NCBI GenBank assembly: GCA_002686705.1
Contig: NYYH01000074.1
Span: 1-16,254, forward strand
Source: Bacteroidota bacterium
GTDB taxonomy: Bacteria; Bacteroidota; Bacteroidia; Bacteroidales; F082
Direction: 5' to 3'
DNA length: 16,254 bases
The position numbers and the translations under genes were made by a program. Each line of letters begins with the position of its first letter. Position 1 is the stretch's first letter. The notes under the pieces are model-generated. The model saw only the letters and a list, made by a program, of their open reading frames with translations. It did not search any database and had not been told where the DNA came from. Positions 1-7,572 of the stretch are shown here, piece by piece.

Positions 1-1
1 A

Positions 2-67
2 GGAAAAATAACGGCGGCCAGGCCTCCTGATAGAGATATAGAGCAATTAGAATTTGGCTTCACTTAA
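2..67 (+). CDS. C-terminal tail of an unidentified protein (partial)
   Basis: The frame beginning at base 2 is open from the window edge to a TAA at 65-67 and encodes 21 residues ending in EFGFT. The other two plus frames stop earlier, at 9-11 (TAA) and 28-30 (TGA). The composition (acidic, with a DRDIEQLEF stretch) looks like an ordinary soluble protein end, but no family can be named from so little sequence. It lies 123 bp upstream of the 190-762 gene, on the same strand. The sigma70-like promoter at 101-128 suggests it is not necessarily in the same transcript. It could also be a chance open frame. Confidence 0.35.
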   Translation, partial: GKITAARPPDRDIEQLEFGFT

Positions 68-100
68 AAAATGGGGTAACTTCAAAAGCTTTCCATACTA

Positions 101-128
101 TTGATCTTTTTGTAATAGTTTGTATATT
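101..128 (+). promoter_or_regulatory. Candidate sigma70-like promoter for the 190-1031 cassette
   Basis: TTGATC (101-106) and TATATT (123-128) are separated by 16 bp. They match 4/6 of TTGACA and 5/6 of TATAAT and would start transcription near 135, leaving a leader of about 55 nt. This resembles a general bacterial promoter rather than the TTTG/TAnnTTTG type used by Bacteroidota. In AT-rich DNA such matches arise by chance, so this is tentative. Its position before two genes with strong Shine-Dalgarno sites adds some weight. Confidence 0.3.
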
Positions 129-176
129 AGGCTGTCAAATTTAATATTGCTTTCAAAAAATCATAAATTCTTAAGG

Positions 177-182
177 AAGGAG
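177..182 (+). promoter_or_regulatory. Strong Shine-Dalgarno site of the 190 gene
   Basis: AAGGAG lies within the purine run at 173-183, with 7 nt between it and the ATG at 190. It fixes that start codon. None of the downstream chromosomal-type genes in this window has a comparable site at this distance. Confidence 0.75.
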
Positions 183-189
183 AAAAAAT

Positions 190-762
190 ATGAAACACTT
201 AAACAAATTATTAATTTCGATTTTGTGTGCCTTAATCTTATCTATTTTATTGCCAAGTTCAGTCATTAAGGCTCAGTCCGAAGAAGAATGTGAGCCTTGT
301 TCATCTGAGCAAGCAAAAAAAGAATTTGATAAAATGAAAACCCTCTATATTAATGCAGTGGCTAATGCAAAATCGGCTGGCTTTTTATGGGGAAATCATG
401 ATGATTATGATGATTCTGCCTGGGCAATTTTAAGAGGAACAAACACCCCCGGCAACTGTGCTGATTGGGCCGGTGTAGTTTGGAGAGCACTTGCTTCAAA
501 AACATGGAATTGTTGGCGTATTGTGAAAATCAGAGCGCGAAGAAAGTTTTGGTTTCAACATCATAATTTCGTATATATAGAACCAAAATGTGGTGGCGAT
601 CGCCAGTTTTTTGACCCATGGAGAGATGGGCTGCCTACAATATATACTGAAGATAATTTTAAAAATACAAATAGGGGTTTTTGGGGAAATGCGCCTTTTT
701 CAGGATGGAACTTTTATCCTAAAGGCGATCATTTGCCAGGAAGTCCGCCAATTAAATTTTAG
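190..762 (+). CDS. Small secreted protein with transglutaminase-like Cys-His-Asp motif
   Basis: This 190-residue protein has a Sec signal peptide (Lys/His start, hydrophobic residues 7-21, likely cleavage after VIKA at 28). The mature part begins with a CEPC pair (Cys34, Cys37). Three blocks follow in the order typical of transglutaminase-like/papain-fold cysteine enzymes: GNCADWA with Cys90, HHNFVYI with His125, and QFFDPW with Asp142. The FDPW element resembles the FDPT/FDPW seen after the catalytic His in transglutaminase-core proteins. Cys108 and Cys134 could form disulfides. Tryptophan is unusually frequent. I recognise no named family. The reaction (protein crosslinking, amide hydrolysis or an inactive fold) cannot be told. 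It forms an operon with the membrane protein at 774: the next gene's Shine-Dalgarno site starts within this gene's stop codon. Foreign-looking expression signals suggest transfer. The gene call is secure; the fold assignment is inference. Confidence 0.8.
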   Translation: MKHLNKLLISILCALILSILLPSSVIKAQSEEECEPCSSEQAKKEFDKMKTLYINAVANAKSAGFLWGNHDDYDDSAWAILRGTNTPGNCADWAGVVWRALASKTWNCWRIVKIRARRKFWFQHHNFVYIEPKCGGDRQFFDPWRDGLPTIYTEDNFKNTNRGFWGNAPFSGWNFYPKGDHLPGSPPIKF

Positions 763-766
763 GAGG
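761..766 (+). promoter_or_regulatory. Perfect Shine-Dalgarno AGGAGG of the 774 gene
   Basis: AGGAGG overlaps the last two bases of the TAG stop (760-762) of the upstream gene and sits 7 nt before the ATG at 774. This is the same spacing as at the 190 gene. The arrangement indicates coupled translation of a two-gene operon and decides the start of the downstream gene. Confidence 0.8.
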
Positions 767-773
767 ACTAATT

Positions 774-1031
774 ATGGTATCATGGGATCTTTTTTTTGAA
801 TGCTTGCAAGATCATTTATTAGAATATTTTGCAATCGGAGCACTCTTGTTAATGCTAAATATGATCAAAAAGAAAGGCATTGAATGGCTCTTAGAAAAGG
901 CCGGAAAAGAGTTTTTAAAACGGTTTATCAAAAAGTATGGATGGAAGTGGTTACAACGCTTCGCAGGATGGTTGGGGATTGTTTTGGCCGTTGCTTATTT
1001 TATATATTCACTTTATGAATGTTGGGGATAA
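774..1031 (+). CDS. Small basic protein with two membrane helices
   Basis: The product has 85 residues. A hydrophobic helix at about 15-31 is followed by a strongly basic, amphipathic segment at 32-62 (KKKG, KEFLKRFIKKYGWKW). A second hydrophobic helix spans about 63-81, and the protein ends in ECWG. It has no signal peptide. It is probably an inner-membrane hairpin with its charged loop on the cytoplasmic side, following the positive-inside rule. The start is fixed by AGGAGG at 761-766. It is the second gene of a two-gene operon with the secreted transglutaminase-like protein, with 11 nt between stop and start. A partner, immunity or membrane-anchoring role for that protein is possible but unproven. 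Its size and layout also resemble small holin-like or toxin-like membrane proteins, though no phage gene is nearby. I recognise no family. Confidence 0.7.
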   Translation: MVSWDLFFECLQDHLLEYFAIGALLLMLNMIKKKGIEWLLEKAGKEFLKRFIKKYGWKWLQRFAGWLGIVLAVAYFIYSLYECWG

Positions 1032-1161
1032 TTGAATTTGGAAATTTTGTTATGACATCTACTTTTATTTCTGGATGATGTTTTTGGGGAGATAAGAGTA
1101 GAATGGATACTATTAAATTTTATCACACAACTAGTGATTAGGCTAAGTATGTTTTACAAAC

Positions 1162-1219
1162 TTGCCTGTGCAAGGCAAAAAAGCGCTTGAAATTCACTAA
1201 AATATCACCAGTTCTGGTG
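1162..1219 (+). other. Two small RNA hairpins ahead of the terminator
   Basis: The 225 bp between the 774 gene and the 1257 stop hold no convincing gene. Its 3' half can fold. TTGCCT/AGGCAA (1162-1167 with 1173-1178) gives 6 bp with a 5-nt loop. CACCA/TGGTG (1206-1210 with 1215-1219) gives 5 bp closed by a GTTC loop. With the terminator at 1227 this makes three successive stems in under 100 nt, which could be a structured 3' untranslated region or a small RNA. No known RNA family was recognised and there is no tRNA-like cloverleaf. Confidence 0.3.
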
Positions 1220-1226
1220 GGTCACG

Positions 1227-1255
1227 AAAGCCGCTCCTAACGGGGTGGCTTTTTT
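1227..1255 (+). terminator. Strong intrinsic terminator
   Basis: AAAGCCGCTCC (1227-1237) pairs along all 11 positions, including two G-U pairs, with GGGGTGGCTTT (1242-1252) around the tetraloop TAAC. The U-run continues to 1255. This is an excellent Rho-independent terminator for plus-strand transcription of the 190-1031 cassette. It abuts the stop of the minus-strand metalloprotease (1257-1259). Read on the minus strand, the stem is followed by only three Ts, so it is mainly directional. Confidence 0.85.
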
Positions 1256-1256
1256 A

Positions 1257-3893
1257 TTATTGAATAATAATCTTTTTAACTTGATTTATATATGTTCCGT
1301 TGAGCCTTAAATAGTACAAGCCGGGAGATAAGTGTGTCAAATTTATATGAGATTTGTGACCTGATTTATCCATGGTTTCTTTATGAACTAATTGCCCTTG
1401 TCCATTAAATATTTTTAATTCAAGATCTTCATCTTGCTGAAAAATACTGATTTCAAAAATTCCAGTATTAGGATTTGGATGAATTTCGATCATTAGAGCA
1501 TCTTTATAATCTTTAATACCAACAGTTCCATCAATGTTGATATTATCAACAAATAATGGGTTGCCATAAAAATTAAATGACTCGAACTTAAATATAACAG
1601 ATGGTGAGCCAATCCATTCACTTAAATCAACAGTAGTGCAATTTGGACCGTATCCGCTAGAACACCAGTCATCAGCAGTTTCTGGCCACCATGGATCCTG
1701 AGTTAGTGGGTGTGTAGCAAAATTTCCACTTCCATCGTCTCCTCCATTAAATATTCGAGTCCAGGTTTCACCACAGTCGTCTGATATACTAACAATTAAT
1801 GAATCAGTAATAGGTTCGTGATATTTTGCATAGGCATGTTCAAAACTTAGTTGAGCATTTATCATCCATTGTAGTTTAATGGGTGGACTAATTAATTGAT
1901 CACGTTGTCCTATGGCAAAATATTCCCTGAAATTTAGTACAGCAGCATATTGACTATTATTGCCCCCAACTTCTCCTATGTCCCAGGTTACATCCCAATC
2001 TTCGTTAATAACTCTCCAACCACCTGATTTTATTATTCCATTCTCAAAATTTTTTGCAATAGGAGGGCTAAGTGCACCTACAAACATATAGTTATCTACC
2101 GATAATGTATTGCTGCCCAGGTCGTTTGAAGCAGTTAATTGAACTCTATAAGAACCGTTTTCCTGGAATTCGACAACAGGATCTTCAGAATTGACACTGG
2201 TACCATCTACAAAATTGACTGTATTTGGTTCAAATTCCCATTCCCAGGCATTTGGTATTCCTGAGCTTTTGTCTTCAAATTGTATTTTAGCATTTTTACA
2301 GGCAATTTGTACCTCTGAATTAAAATTGGCTTCAGGTACCGATTCAAATTCTACTCTGAATGTCATTGAATCACCCAACGTAGAAATATCAGTTATATAT
2401 AATCCTCCGGAAGATCCATTTTGCAAGAAAGATGAAGGATTGGTTGCGTCGTTAATTTCAGTTCGTCCGTAATCAGCTGCAAAATTGGCAATAAAGATTG
2501 ATCCATTGATACTAGGTGTTCCATTCGGGCGATATATATAAACTTCATCCGGAGGACCTGATGCATTACCGTTACCTGCCTGAGGATCAATTCGGTAAAT
2601 AATCATTCCGCTTCCCGGCAAACTTCCTTCAAAAGTACCCTCCTTTACACGGTATTCAACCATGAAATATTGAGAATTAGAAATGGGAGAGGGAATTTTA
2701 TAACAATTTTTTTCAGTACTTGATAATGGATAAAGAGTGTAGGTGCCTGATTCAGTAATTTCAGGAATAGAGTCGATAAAATCACAATATTTGTATTTCA
2801 TAAAAGCCAACATAGATTGTGGTGGATCCGAATTCGATTCCATAACATCCCACGGTCCGGCTGGGTCAATTCCATTACCGGTATAGTGATAAAGATCGGG
2901 CATTGATAATGTATGTCCCATCTCATGACATAGTACACCAACTGCATTTTCAGCAAGATGAGTTTCTAGTTGAAAATTGTAATTCCAAACTCGTTTATCA
3001 TTGATATATACTTGTTCACTAAATAGAGACCATTTATGGGGCCAGAGTAACGTTGACCATGCTGTTGGACTTCCTCTTACAATAAAACAAATATTATCAA
3101 CTAAGTCATCATTATCGTAATCGAGATCTAAAGATGTAGGGATTTGTCCACTGGCTACAACAAATTCTATTGTTCGTTTAAGCAATCCATGTTCTCTTTC
3201 TGCTCGTTCACCTCCCTGGTAACCATTTGGGTTTGTTGAAGCATTATAAGGCATAAAATAACTTCTATCATAAATATCCTGATAAGAAACAACAATATTG
3301 GTTGTTGATTGAGGATAAAGATAAGTTACAATGTCCAATTGCTCATAAGATGTATATTTAAAATAGTTGTACTGTGAACTTGCACCTGCTGTGGAATCAT
3401 TAAAGCGGTTGTAGTTTAACATTGTATCAGACGCAAATTCATTCTGATCAGCAAAACGAATGAACATACACAAGTTGTTAATCACGCCACTCCCACTTCT
3501 CTTATTTACATAATTTGCTGGAACTGGCTTTGGAGGAGTTTCTTTTAGAATTTTATTACGAATTTCCTTCATTTCTTCACCACTAATATTTATTCCAACT
3601 TTTAAATAGGTTAATTTGGGATTGGTTTCACCAACCTTGTATATCGATGGAACAAGAATTCCATTCTCTAATTGGGCATAATAGTAATATCCATCAGACT
3701 GACTCTGTATAATAGTATAATTATCTTCATCATGAAGCCAATTATAATATTCGTCGCCAGTGGCAAAACATTCAATTTCAGTACCATCTGGTTGGTTAAT
3801 ACTTATAGGGAAATTTCTAATATATGCCGCCTGTGCATTAAAAAAAGCCGCCAAAAAAAGAATAACAACTATTGATTTGATTAATGTTTTCAT
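1257..3893 (-). CDS. Secreted M6-family metalloprotease with PKD and T9SS sorting domains
   Basis: This 878-residue protein is an extracellular zinc endopeptidase of the immune-inhibitor-A (M6) type. Residues 1-22 form a signal peptide (MKTLIKSIVVILFLAAF start). The catalytic domain covers roughly 130-490, with HEMGH at 323-327 continuing as TLSMPDLYH, the usual M6 extension. A PKD-like domain spans about 520-605 (FEDKSSG, WEWEFEP, YRVQLTASND). A jelly-roll/MAM-like adhesion domain spans about 610-795 (LSFEHAYAKY, DNINIDG). The C-terminus (about 805-878, from HPNPNTG to KKIIIQ) is a type A T9SS sorting domain, so the protein is expected to reach the cell surface or medium. The reading frame extends to 3977. 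The internal Met at 3893 is preferred because it begins directly with the signal peptide and a TACTTTTG promoter box lies inside the extension. It is divergent from the 4057 gene. Confidence in the family is high; the substrate is unknown. Confidence 0.92.
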   Translation of the reverse strand: MKTLIKSIVVILFLAAFFNAQAAYIRNFPISINQPDGTEIECFATGDEYYNWLHDEDNYTIIQSQSDGYYYYAQLENGILVPSIYKVGETNPKLTYLKVGINISGEEMKEIRNKILKETPPKPVPANYVNKRSGSGVINNLCMFIRFADQNEFASDTMLNYNRFNDSTAGASSQYNYFKYTSYEQLDIVTYLYPQSTTNIVVSYQDIYDRSYFMPYNASTNPNGYQGGERAEREHGLLKRTIEFVVASGQIPTSLDLDYDNDDLVDNICFIVRGSPTAWSTLLWPHKWSLFSEQVYINDKRVWNYNFQLETHLAENAVGVLCHEMGHTLSMPDLYHYTGNGIDPAGPWDVMESNSDPPQSMLAFMKYKYCDFIDSIPEITESGTYTLYPLSSTEKNCYKIPSPISNSQYFMVEYRVKEGTFEGSLPGSGMIIYRIDPQAGNGNASGPPDEVYIYRPNGTPSINGSIFIANFAADYGRTEINDATNPSSFLQNGSSGGLYITDISTLGDSMTFRVEFESVPEANFNSEVQIACKNAKIQFEDKSSGIPNAWEWEFEPNTVNFVDGTSVNSEDPVVEFQENGSYRVQLTASNDLGSNTLSVDNYMFVGALSPPIAKNFENGIIKSGGWRVINEDWDVTWDIGEVGGNNSQYAAVLNFREYFAIGQRDQLISPPIKLQWMINAQLSFEHAYAKYHEPITDSLIVSISDDCGETWTRIFNGGDDGSGNFATHPLTQDPWWPETADDWCSSGYGPNCTTVDLSEWIGSPSVIFKFESFNFYGNPLFVDNINIDGTVGIKDYKDALMIEIHPNPNTGIFEISIFQQDEDLELKIFNGQGQLVHKETMDKSGHKSHINLTHLSPGLYYLRLNGTYINQVKKIIIQ

Positions 3894-3928
3894 AATATTT
3901 GAGTTATACGGTTGATATATTATTTTTT

Positions 3929-3936
3929 CAAAAGTA
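3929..3936 (-). promoter_or_regulatory. Candidate Bacteroidota -7 box for the M6 protease
   Basis: On the minus strand this reads TACTTTTG, an exact match to the Bacteroidota TAnnTTTG -7 consensus. It would place the transcript start about 28 nt before the ATG at 3893. No good TTTG -33 element is visible at the usual spacing, so the call is moderate. Confidence 0.45.
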
Positions 3937-4056
3937 CATTTATTATAAAGACTGATGATGCTATCAGGATAAATCATATTTTAGTGATATAATTAATATA
4001 GTACAATACCACGATAGGATGGAGGCATTAATTGAAATGAATTAAACTTTATAAAA

Positions 4057-5313
4057 ATGAAAAGCAGCTTTTTAGTAATAATATTACTTATAGTAATTGT
4101 TGAACAGAATTATTGTCAAATACTGTCACAATGGAGGGGCGAAAACAGAAATGGAATATATAACGAAGAAAATTTGTTAATAAGTTGGCCTGAAAATGGG
4201 CCTGATTCATTGTGGGCTATAAATGGAATAGGTAAAGGTTATTCTTCTGCTTCGGTTACTGAAGACGCTATTTATGTTACTGGATTATTTGATCCTGTTG
4301 AAGTAGTAACAGCGTTAGATTTAAATGGCAATAAATTATGGCAAACGGAATTTGGATCTGCATGGAATGCTTCCTTTAATCCTTCACGTTGTACCCCAAC
4401 AGTTGTTAATGGAAAGGTATATGTCATTAGTGGCCTAGGCCATATTGCTTGTTTAGATAGTAAAACAGGTGACATATTATGGAATTTTGATGCCTATAAA
4501 AAATTTGAGGGCGAATGGGATATTTGGGGAACATCGGAATCTCTATTATATCATGATGGTAAGGTATTTTATACACCTTGTGGTGATAAAACCACCATGG
4601 TAGCCTTAGATGCAAACACAGGTGAAACCATTTGGAAATCAATAAGTCTTCCTGATTCATCAGCCTATACATCACCTATTTTAATAAGTTATAAAGAACA
4701 AGAAATGATTGTAGCAGTAACTTCAAACTATATTTTTACGGTAAATCCACAAAATGGCGATATAATATGGAAAAAAACTTATTCCGAAATAGATCCTCCA
4801 ATAGAACATCCTGATAATCCTTTACAAAACACCAATTCACCGCTATATCATGATGGTCAAATATACGTAACCAGTGGCTATAATCATGTTGGTGTAATGT
4901 TTAAGCTAAATGAGGATGGAACCGACGCAAATTTAATTTGGAAGGATAGTACGTTAGATGTACATCATGGTGGCGTGGTACTAGTAGATGGATATATTTA
5001 TGGGGCTAATTTTGTACACCGTAGAGATGGGAATTGGTGTTGTATTGACTGGGAAACTGGCAAAACGATGTACGAAAAGAAATGGAAATGCAAAGGTTCC
5101 ATAATTTCAGCTGACAATAAATTATACTGCTACGAAGAAAAAAGAGGAAATATTGCATTGGTAGAACCAACCGTCAACGATTTTGAAATAATTAGTTCTT
5201 TCCGGCCAACAATAAAAAATTGGCCTCATTGGTCTCATCTGGTAATACGAAATGGCGTTTTATATGTTAGGCACGCAGATGTATTAATGGCTTTTAATGT
5301 TAGGAATGAATAG
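4057..5313 (+). CDS. Exported PQQ-like beta-propeller repeat protein
   Basis: The product has 418 residues. A Sec signal peptide covers about 1-21 (MKSSFLVIILLIVIVEQNYC). The mature start SQWRGENRNGIY followed by ISWPENGP and GIGKGYSSASV is the characteristic opening of exported PQQ-like propeller proteins of Bacteroidota and Planctomycetota. Repeated blade motifs follow, such as VTALDLNGNKLWQ, ACLDSKTGDILW, VALDANTGETIWK, FTVNPQNGDIIWKK and CIDWETGKTMYEKK, giving about six to seven blades. The family includes BamB-like scaffolds and quinoprotein dehydrogenases. No dehydrogenase-specific signature is evident, so a non-catalytic binding or scaffold role is as likely as an enzyme. The start has no Shine-Dalgarno site; a GGAGG at 4021-4025 is too far away (31 nt). 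It is convergent with the cytochrome gene at 5367 and divergent from the M6 protease. The periplasm is the expected location. Confidence 0.88.
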   Translation: MKSSFLVIILLIVIVEQNYCQILSQWRGENRNGIYNEENLLISWPENGPDSLWAINGIGKGYSSASVTEDAIYVTGLFDPVEVVTALDLNGNKLWQTEFGSAWNASFNPSRCTPTVVNGKVYVISGLGHIACLDSKTGDILWNFDAYKKFEGEWDIWGTSESLLYHDGKVFYTPCGDKTTMVALDANTGETIWKSISLPDSSAYTSPILISYKEQEMIVAVTSNYIFTVNPQNGDIIWKKTYSEIDPPIEHPDNPLQNTNSPLYHDGQIYVTSGYNHVGVMFKLNEDGTDANLIWKDSTLDVHHGGVVLVDGYIYGANFVHRRDGNWCCIDWETGKTMYEKKWKCKGSIISADNKLYCYEEKRGNIALVEPTVNDFEIISSFRPTIKNWPHWSHLVIRNGVLYVRHADVLMAFNVRNE

Positions 5314-5366
5314 GTTAGCAAACTAGGTTGACTAATACAAAATTAAATTATCATTACAATCATGCT

Positions 5367-7352
5367 TTACTGCCTAATGTTAATTGACAACTTTATCATT
5401 TCGGCTTGTTTATGCCCAGGCTCAATTAGTAATACGCGATCAACATATTTCATTCCCTTTTCATAATCTTTTTCTATGAGACAAATGCCTGCTTTATTTA
5501 CTAATGCCTGAATATGGTCCGGGTCTAGGCTTAACGCATAATCATAATGATATTTTGCTTTCTCAGCAACGCCAAGTAAGAACAAAGTATAGCCATAATT
5601 TACGTGTGCTGAGGTATAAAGCGGATTCTCTGACAGGATAAATTCGAAGGTCTTTTTTGCATTGTTCAACTCTTCCAATATTACCTGGGTACTTCCAAGT
5701 TTATTCTGGAATTCGAGATTATATTGTGCAAGTAAAGTGGCTTTCTGATAGTATTTGTTAGCCAGTTTTATATTCCTGTCAAACTCATATGCCTGTCCTA
5801 TCCGATAAGCTGTCCATGCATCGTAATTACTGTATTCCTGATTAACTAGGATATTTGAAAGCATTCTTTCTGATCCGATCTGTTCAACAAGTTTAACAAG
5901 TGCTGAATAGTCTTTCTTCAAATAATAATATTGAATAATTGTATTCAGGTTTTCTTGGTTATTAAGCCAATCAGCCAATTGTAAATAATAATATGCTGAA
6001 TCAAGATATGTAGGATCTGATTGGTAAGATTCATATTCCAACAAATAACCTTTGGCACTGGAAAGATCGTCAGTTTCAGGATTATTTACTGAAACCAGTC
6101 CCAAGAACTTTCTTTCTGTAGCAAGCTGTTCAACAGTTGGGGGTATTGCAATTTTGTGGTCATGTGTTCTTACATGAGGTATATCACGGCTACCCGACTC
6201 AGCCATATGGCATGTAATGCAGTTGTTGTCTTTATTATTTCTGAGGTTTTCAGATTCGGAACAGGTATTGCTGTTTTCATTATGACAATTGATACATTTA
6301 TCTATGTAAATATTCCTGTCAATCTCTCTGTAACTCGTATGTGCTTTATGGCAATAAATACAGTTAAGTTTGGCACCTATAGCAATATAACACCTGCTTT
6401 CCTTAAGTCGCTCTACATGTGATGCCATGATAAAATCTTCTTTACCTCCTTTATAACGGGGCATAAAAACATCCATAACTTTTGATAAGTCCATTCCCGG
6501 TTTAAAATCATAGTAGCTTTTTCCTGGCTTTAATACCGTTGTCCCCTGCAGGTGGCATCTTGTACAGATATCCATTTGACGTTCGGGTGATAAGTCTACA
6601 GGGTTTACAATGCTGTAATCGATAAACTGAGATGTGTCAACAATTACACCTTCCTTTTTTAGTTTTACATGTATTTCCCCGGGACCGTGGCATTGCTCGC
6701 AATTTATTCCGTCAGGTATGTAGGTGTACTTATTTTCTGAACCCATTACCATCTCAGGGAAGCTGTTATGACATGACAGGCATTCAAGTCCGATTTTCCG
6801 GCTAAAACGTGAATTATACCTTCCTTCAAAACCCGGCGGGAAATCAAATTTTTGATCCTGCGTATAATAGGTAAAAGGTATCTGGTAGGCATAATTATTT
6901 ATGATATAAATATGTGAATTAGTATGTTGCCCAGAACCAACAATATAATCTACAGTTTGAATCCTACTATGCAAAGTGTCAGCTCCTTCCAAGCGAAACT
7001 CCTTAACCTTCATGATTTTCCCATCCCAGTAAGGATGAAAATAAAGATCATTATCACTATCGTATAGTATCGAATCAGGACCAATAACAGAGGCACTTTT
7101 TAGTTTTGTAGCTGAGTCGAATGACAAACCCATACCTGTTCGCAAGTATGAAATGTAATTATGGTAGTGGCATTCTTTGCAGGATTCTATTCCAGTATAT
7201 TTTACAGTATCTTTATGATTCAGATAAACAGGTTGATAAACATAATTATTCATTGATTCTGGGCCAGAACAACTGTAAATAATCGGGATAAGCAAAAACA
7301 GTTTAAATATTTTAAACAGATGTTTTTGTAATATTAATGGTTCATTATGCAT
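5367..7352 (-). CDS. Heptaheme cytochrome c lipoprotein with C-terminal TPR domain
   Basis: This 661-residue protein begins with a lipoprotein signal (hydrophobic 12-26, lipobox IYSC, lipidated Cys28). Seven CxxCH heme-binding motifs start at residues 58 (CKECH), 191 (CLSCH), 218 (CEQCH), 263 (CTRCH), 331 (CIYCH), 353 (CINCH) and 378 (CITCH). The first lies in the GIESCKECH-HNYISYLRTGM context typical of cytochrome c554-like multiheme proteins. Its 133-residue distance from the second is notable. From about 430 to 661 the protein is helical with TPR units (AYRIGQAYEFDRNIKLANKY, HVNYGYTLFLLGVAEKAKYH, ALVNKAGICLIEKDYEKGMK). It probably carries electrons at the periplasmic face of a membrane while the TPR part binds a partner; redox partner and substrate are unknown. 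The frame extends to 7391, but the Met at 7352 gives the more normal signal peptide. No reductase or c-type maturation genes are adjacent. Confidence 0.9.
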   Translation of the reverse strand: MHNEPLILQKHLFKIFKLFLLIPIIYSCSGPESMNNYVYQPVYLNHKDTVKYTGIESCKECHYHNYISYLRTGMGLSFDSATKLKSASVIGPDSILYDSDNDLYFHPYWDGKIMKVKEFRLEGADTLHSRIQTVDYIVGSGQHTNSHIYIINNYAYQIPFTYYTQDQKFDFPPGFEGRYNSRFSRKIGLECLSCHNSFPEMVMGSENKYTYIPDGINCEQCHGPGEIHVKLKKEGVIVDTSQFIDYSIVNPVDLSPERQMDICTRCHLQGTTVLKPGKSYYDFKPGMDLSKVMDVFMPRYKGGKEDFIMASHVERLKESRCYIAIGAKLNCIYCHKAHTSYREIDRNIYIDKCINCHNENSNTCSESENLRNNKDNNCITCHMAESGSRDIPHVRTHDHKIAIPPTVEQLATERKFLGLVSVNNPETDDLSSAKGYLLEYESYQSDPTYLDSAYYYLQLADWLNNQENLNTIIQYYYLKKDYSALVKLVEQIGSERMLSNILVNQEYSNYDAWTAYRIGQAYEFDRNIKLANKYYQKATLLAQYNLEFQNKLGSTQVILEELNNAKKTFEFILSENPLYTSAHVNYGYTLFLLGVAEKAKYHYDYALSLDPDHIQALVNKAGICLIEKDYEKGMKYVDRVLLIEPGHKQAEMIKLSINIRQ

Positions 7353-7546
7353 CGATAAATAGGTCATTGAAAATACATTTAAACACTTCAATTAAATTCT
7401 ATATTTAAACGGAATTTTCATATACGCCCGTTGCAATATAGTAATATTTAGTCAATAGTAATTCAAACTAGCACAAGCCTGAATTCACTAATTGAGCTAG
7501 ACGCGTTATTAAATTCTAAATAAAATGAAACCTAAGATTAATTCCC

Positions 7547-7554
7547 TAAATTTG
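7547..7554 (+). promoter_or_regulatory. Candidate -7 box for the acyltransferase gene
   Basis: TAAATTTG matches the Bacteroidota TAnnTTTG consensus and ends 18 nt before the ATG at 7573, leaving a short leader. No clear TTTG -33 element is seen at 19-21 bp upstream. The 180 bp between the cytochrome gene and this one hold nothing else recognisable. Confidence 0.35.
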
Positions 7555-7572
7555 TTTTTAAAATAATATTTA

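Noticed and set aside
774..1031. Membrane protein of the left cassette as a phage holin
   Set aside because: No endolysin, spanin or structural phage gene is visible, and two hydrophobic helices with a basic loop are not specific to holins.
1103..1141. Twelve-codon open frame starting MDTIKFYHTTSD
   Set aside because: Very short; GGGGA lies about 13 nt upstream, too far for a good site, and no other support exists.
1160..1256. tRNA or tmRNA fragment suggested by the GTTC loop and CACCA
   Set aside because: No acceptor, D-arm or anticodon arm can be folded; the stem with GTTC is only 5 bp and isolated.
3894..3977. Longer start of the M6 protease (28 extra residues)
   Set aside because: It would place a non-hydrophobic leader before a perfect signal peptide and would contain the TACTTTTG promoter box.
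7353..7391. Longer start of the cytochrome gene (13 extra residues)
   Set aside because: It makes the lipoprotein signal unusually long; the Met at 7352 gives a 27-residue signal. The choice is not certain.
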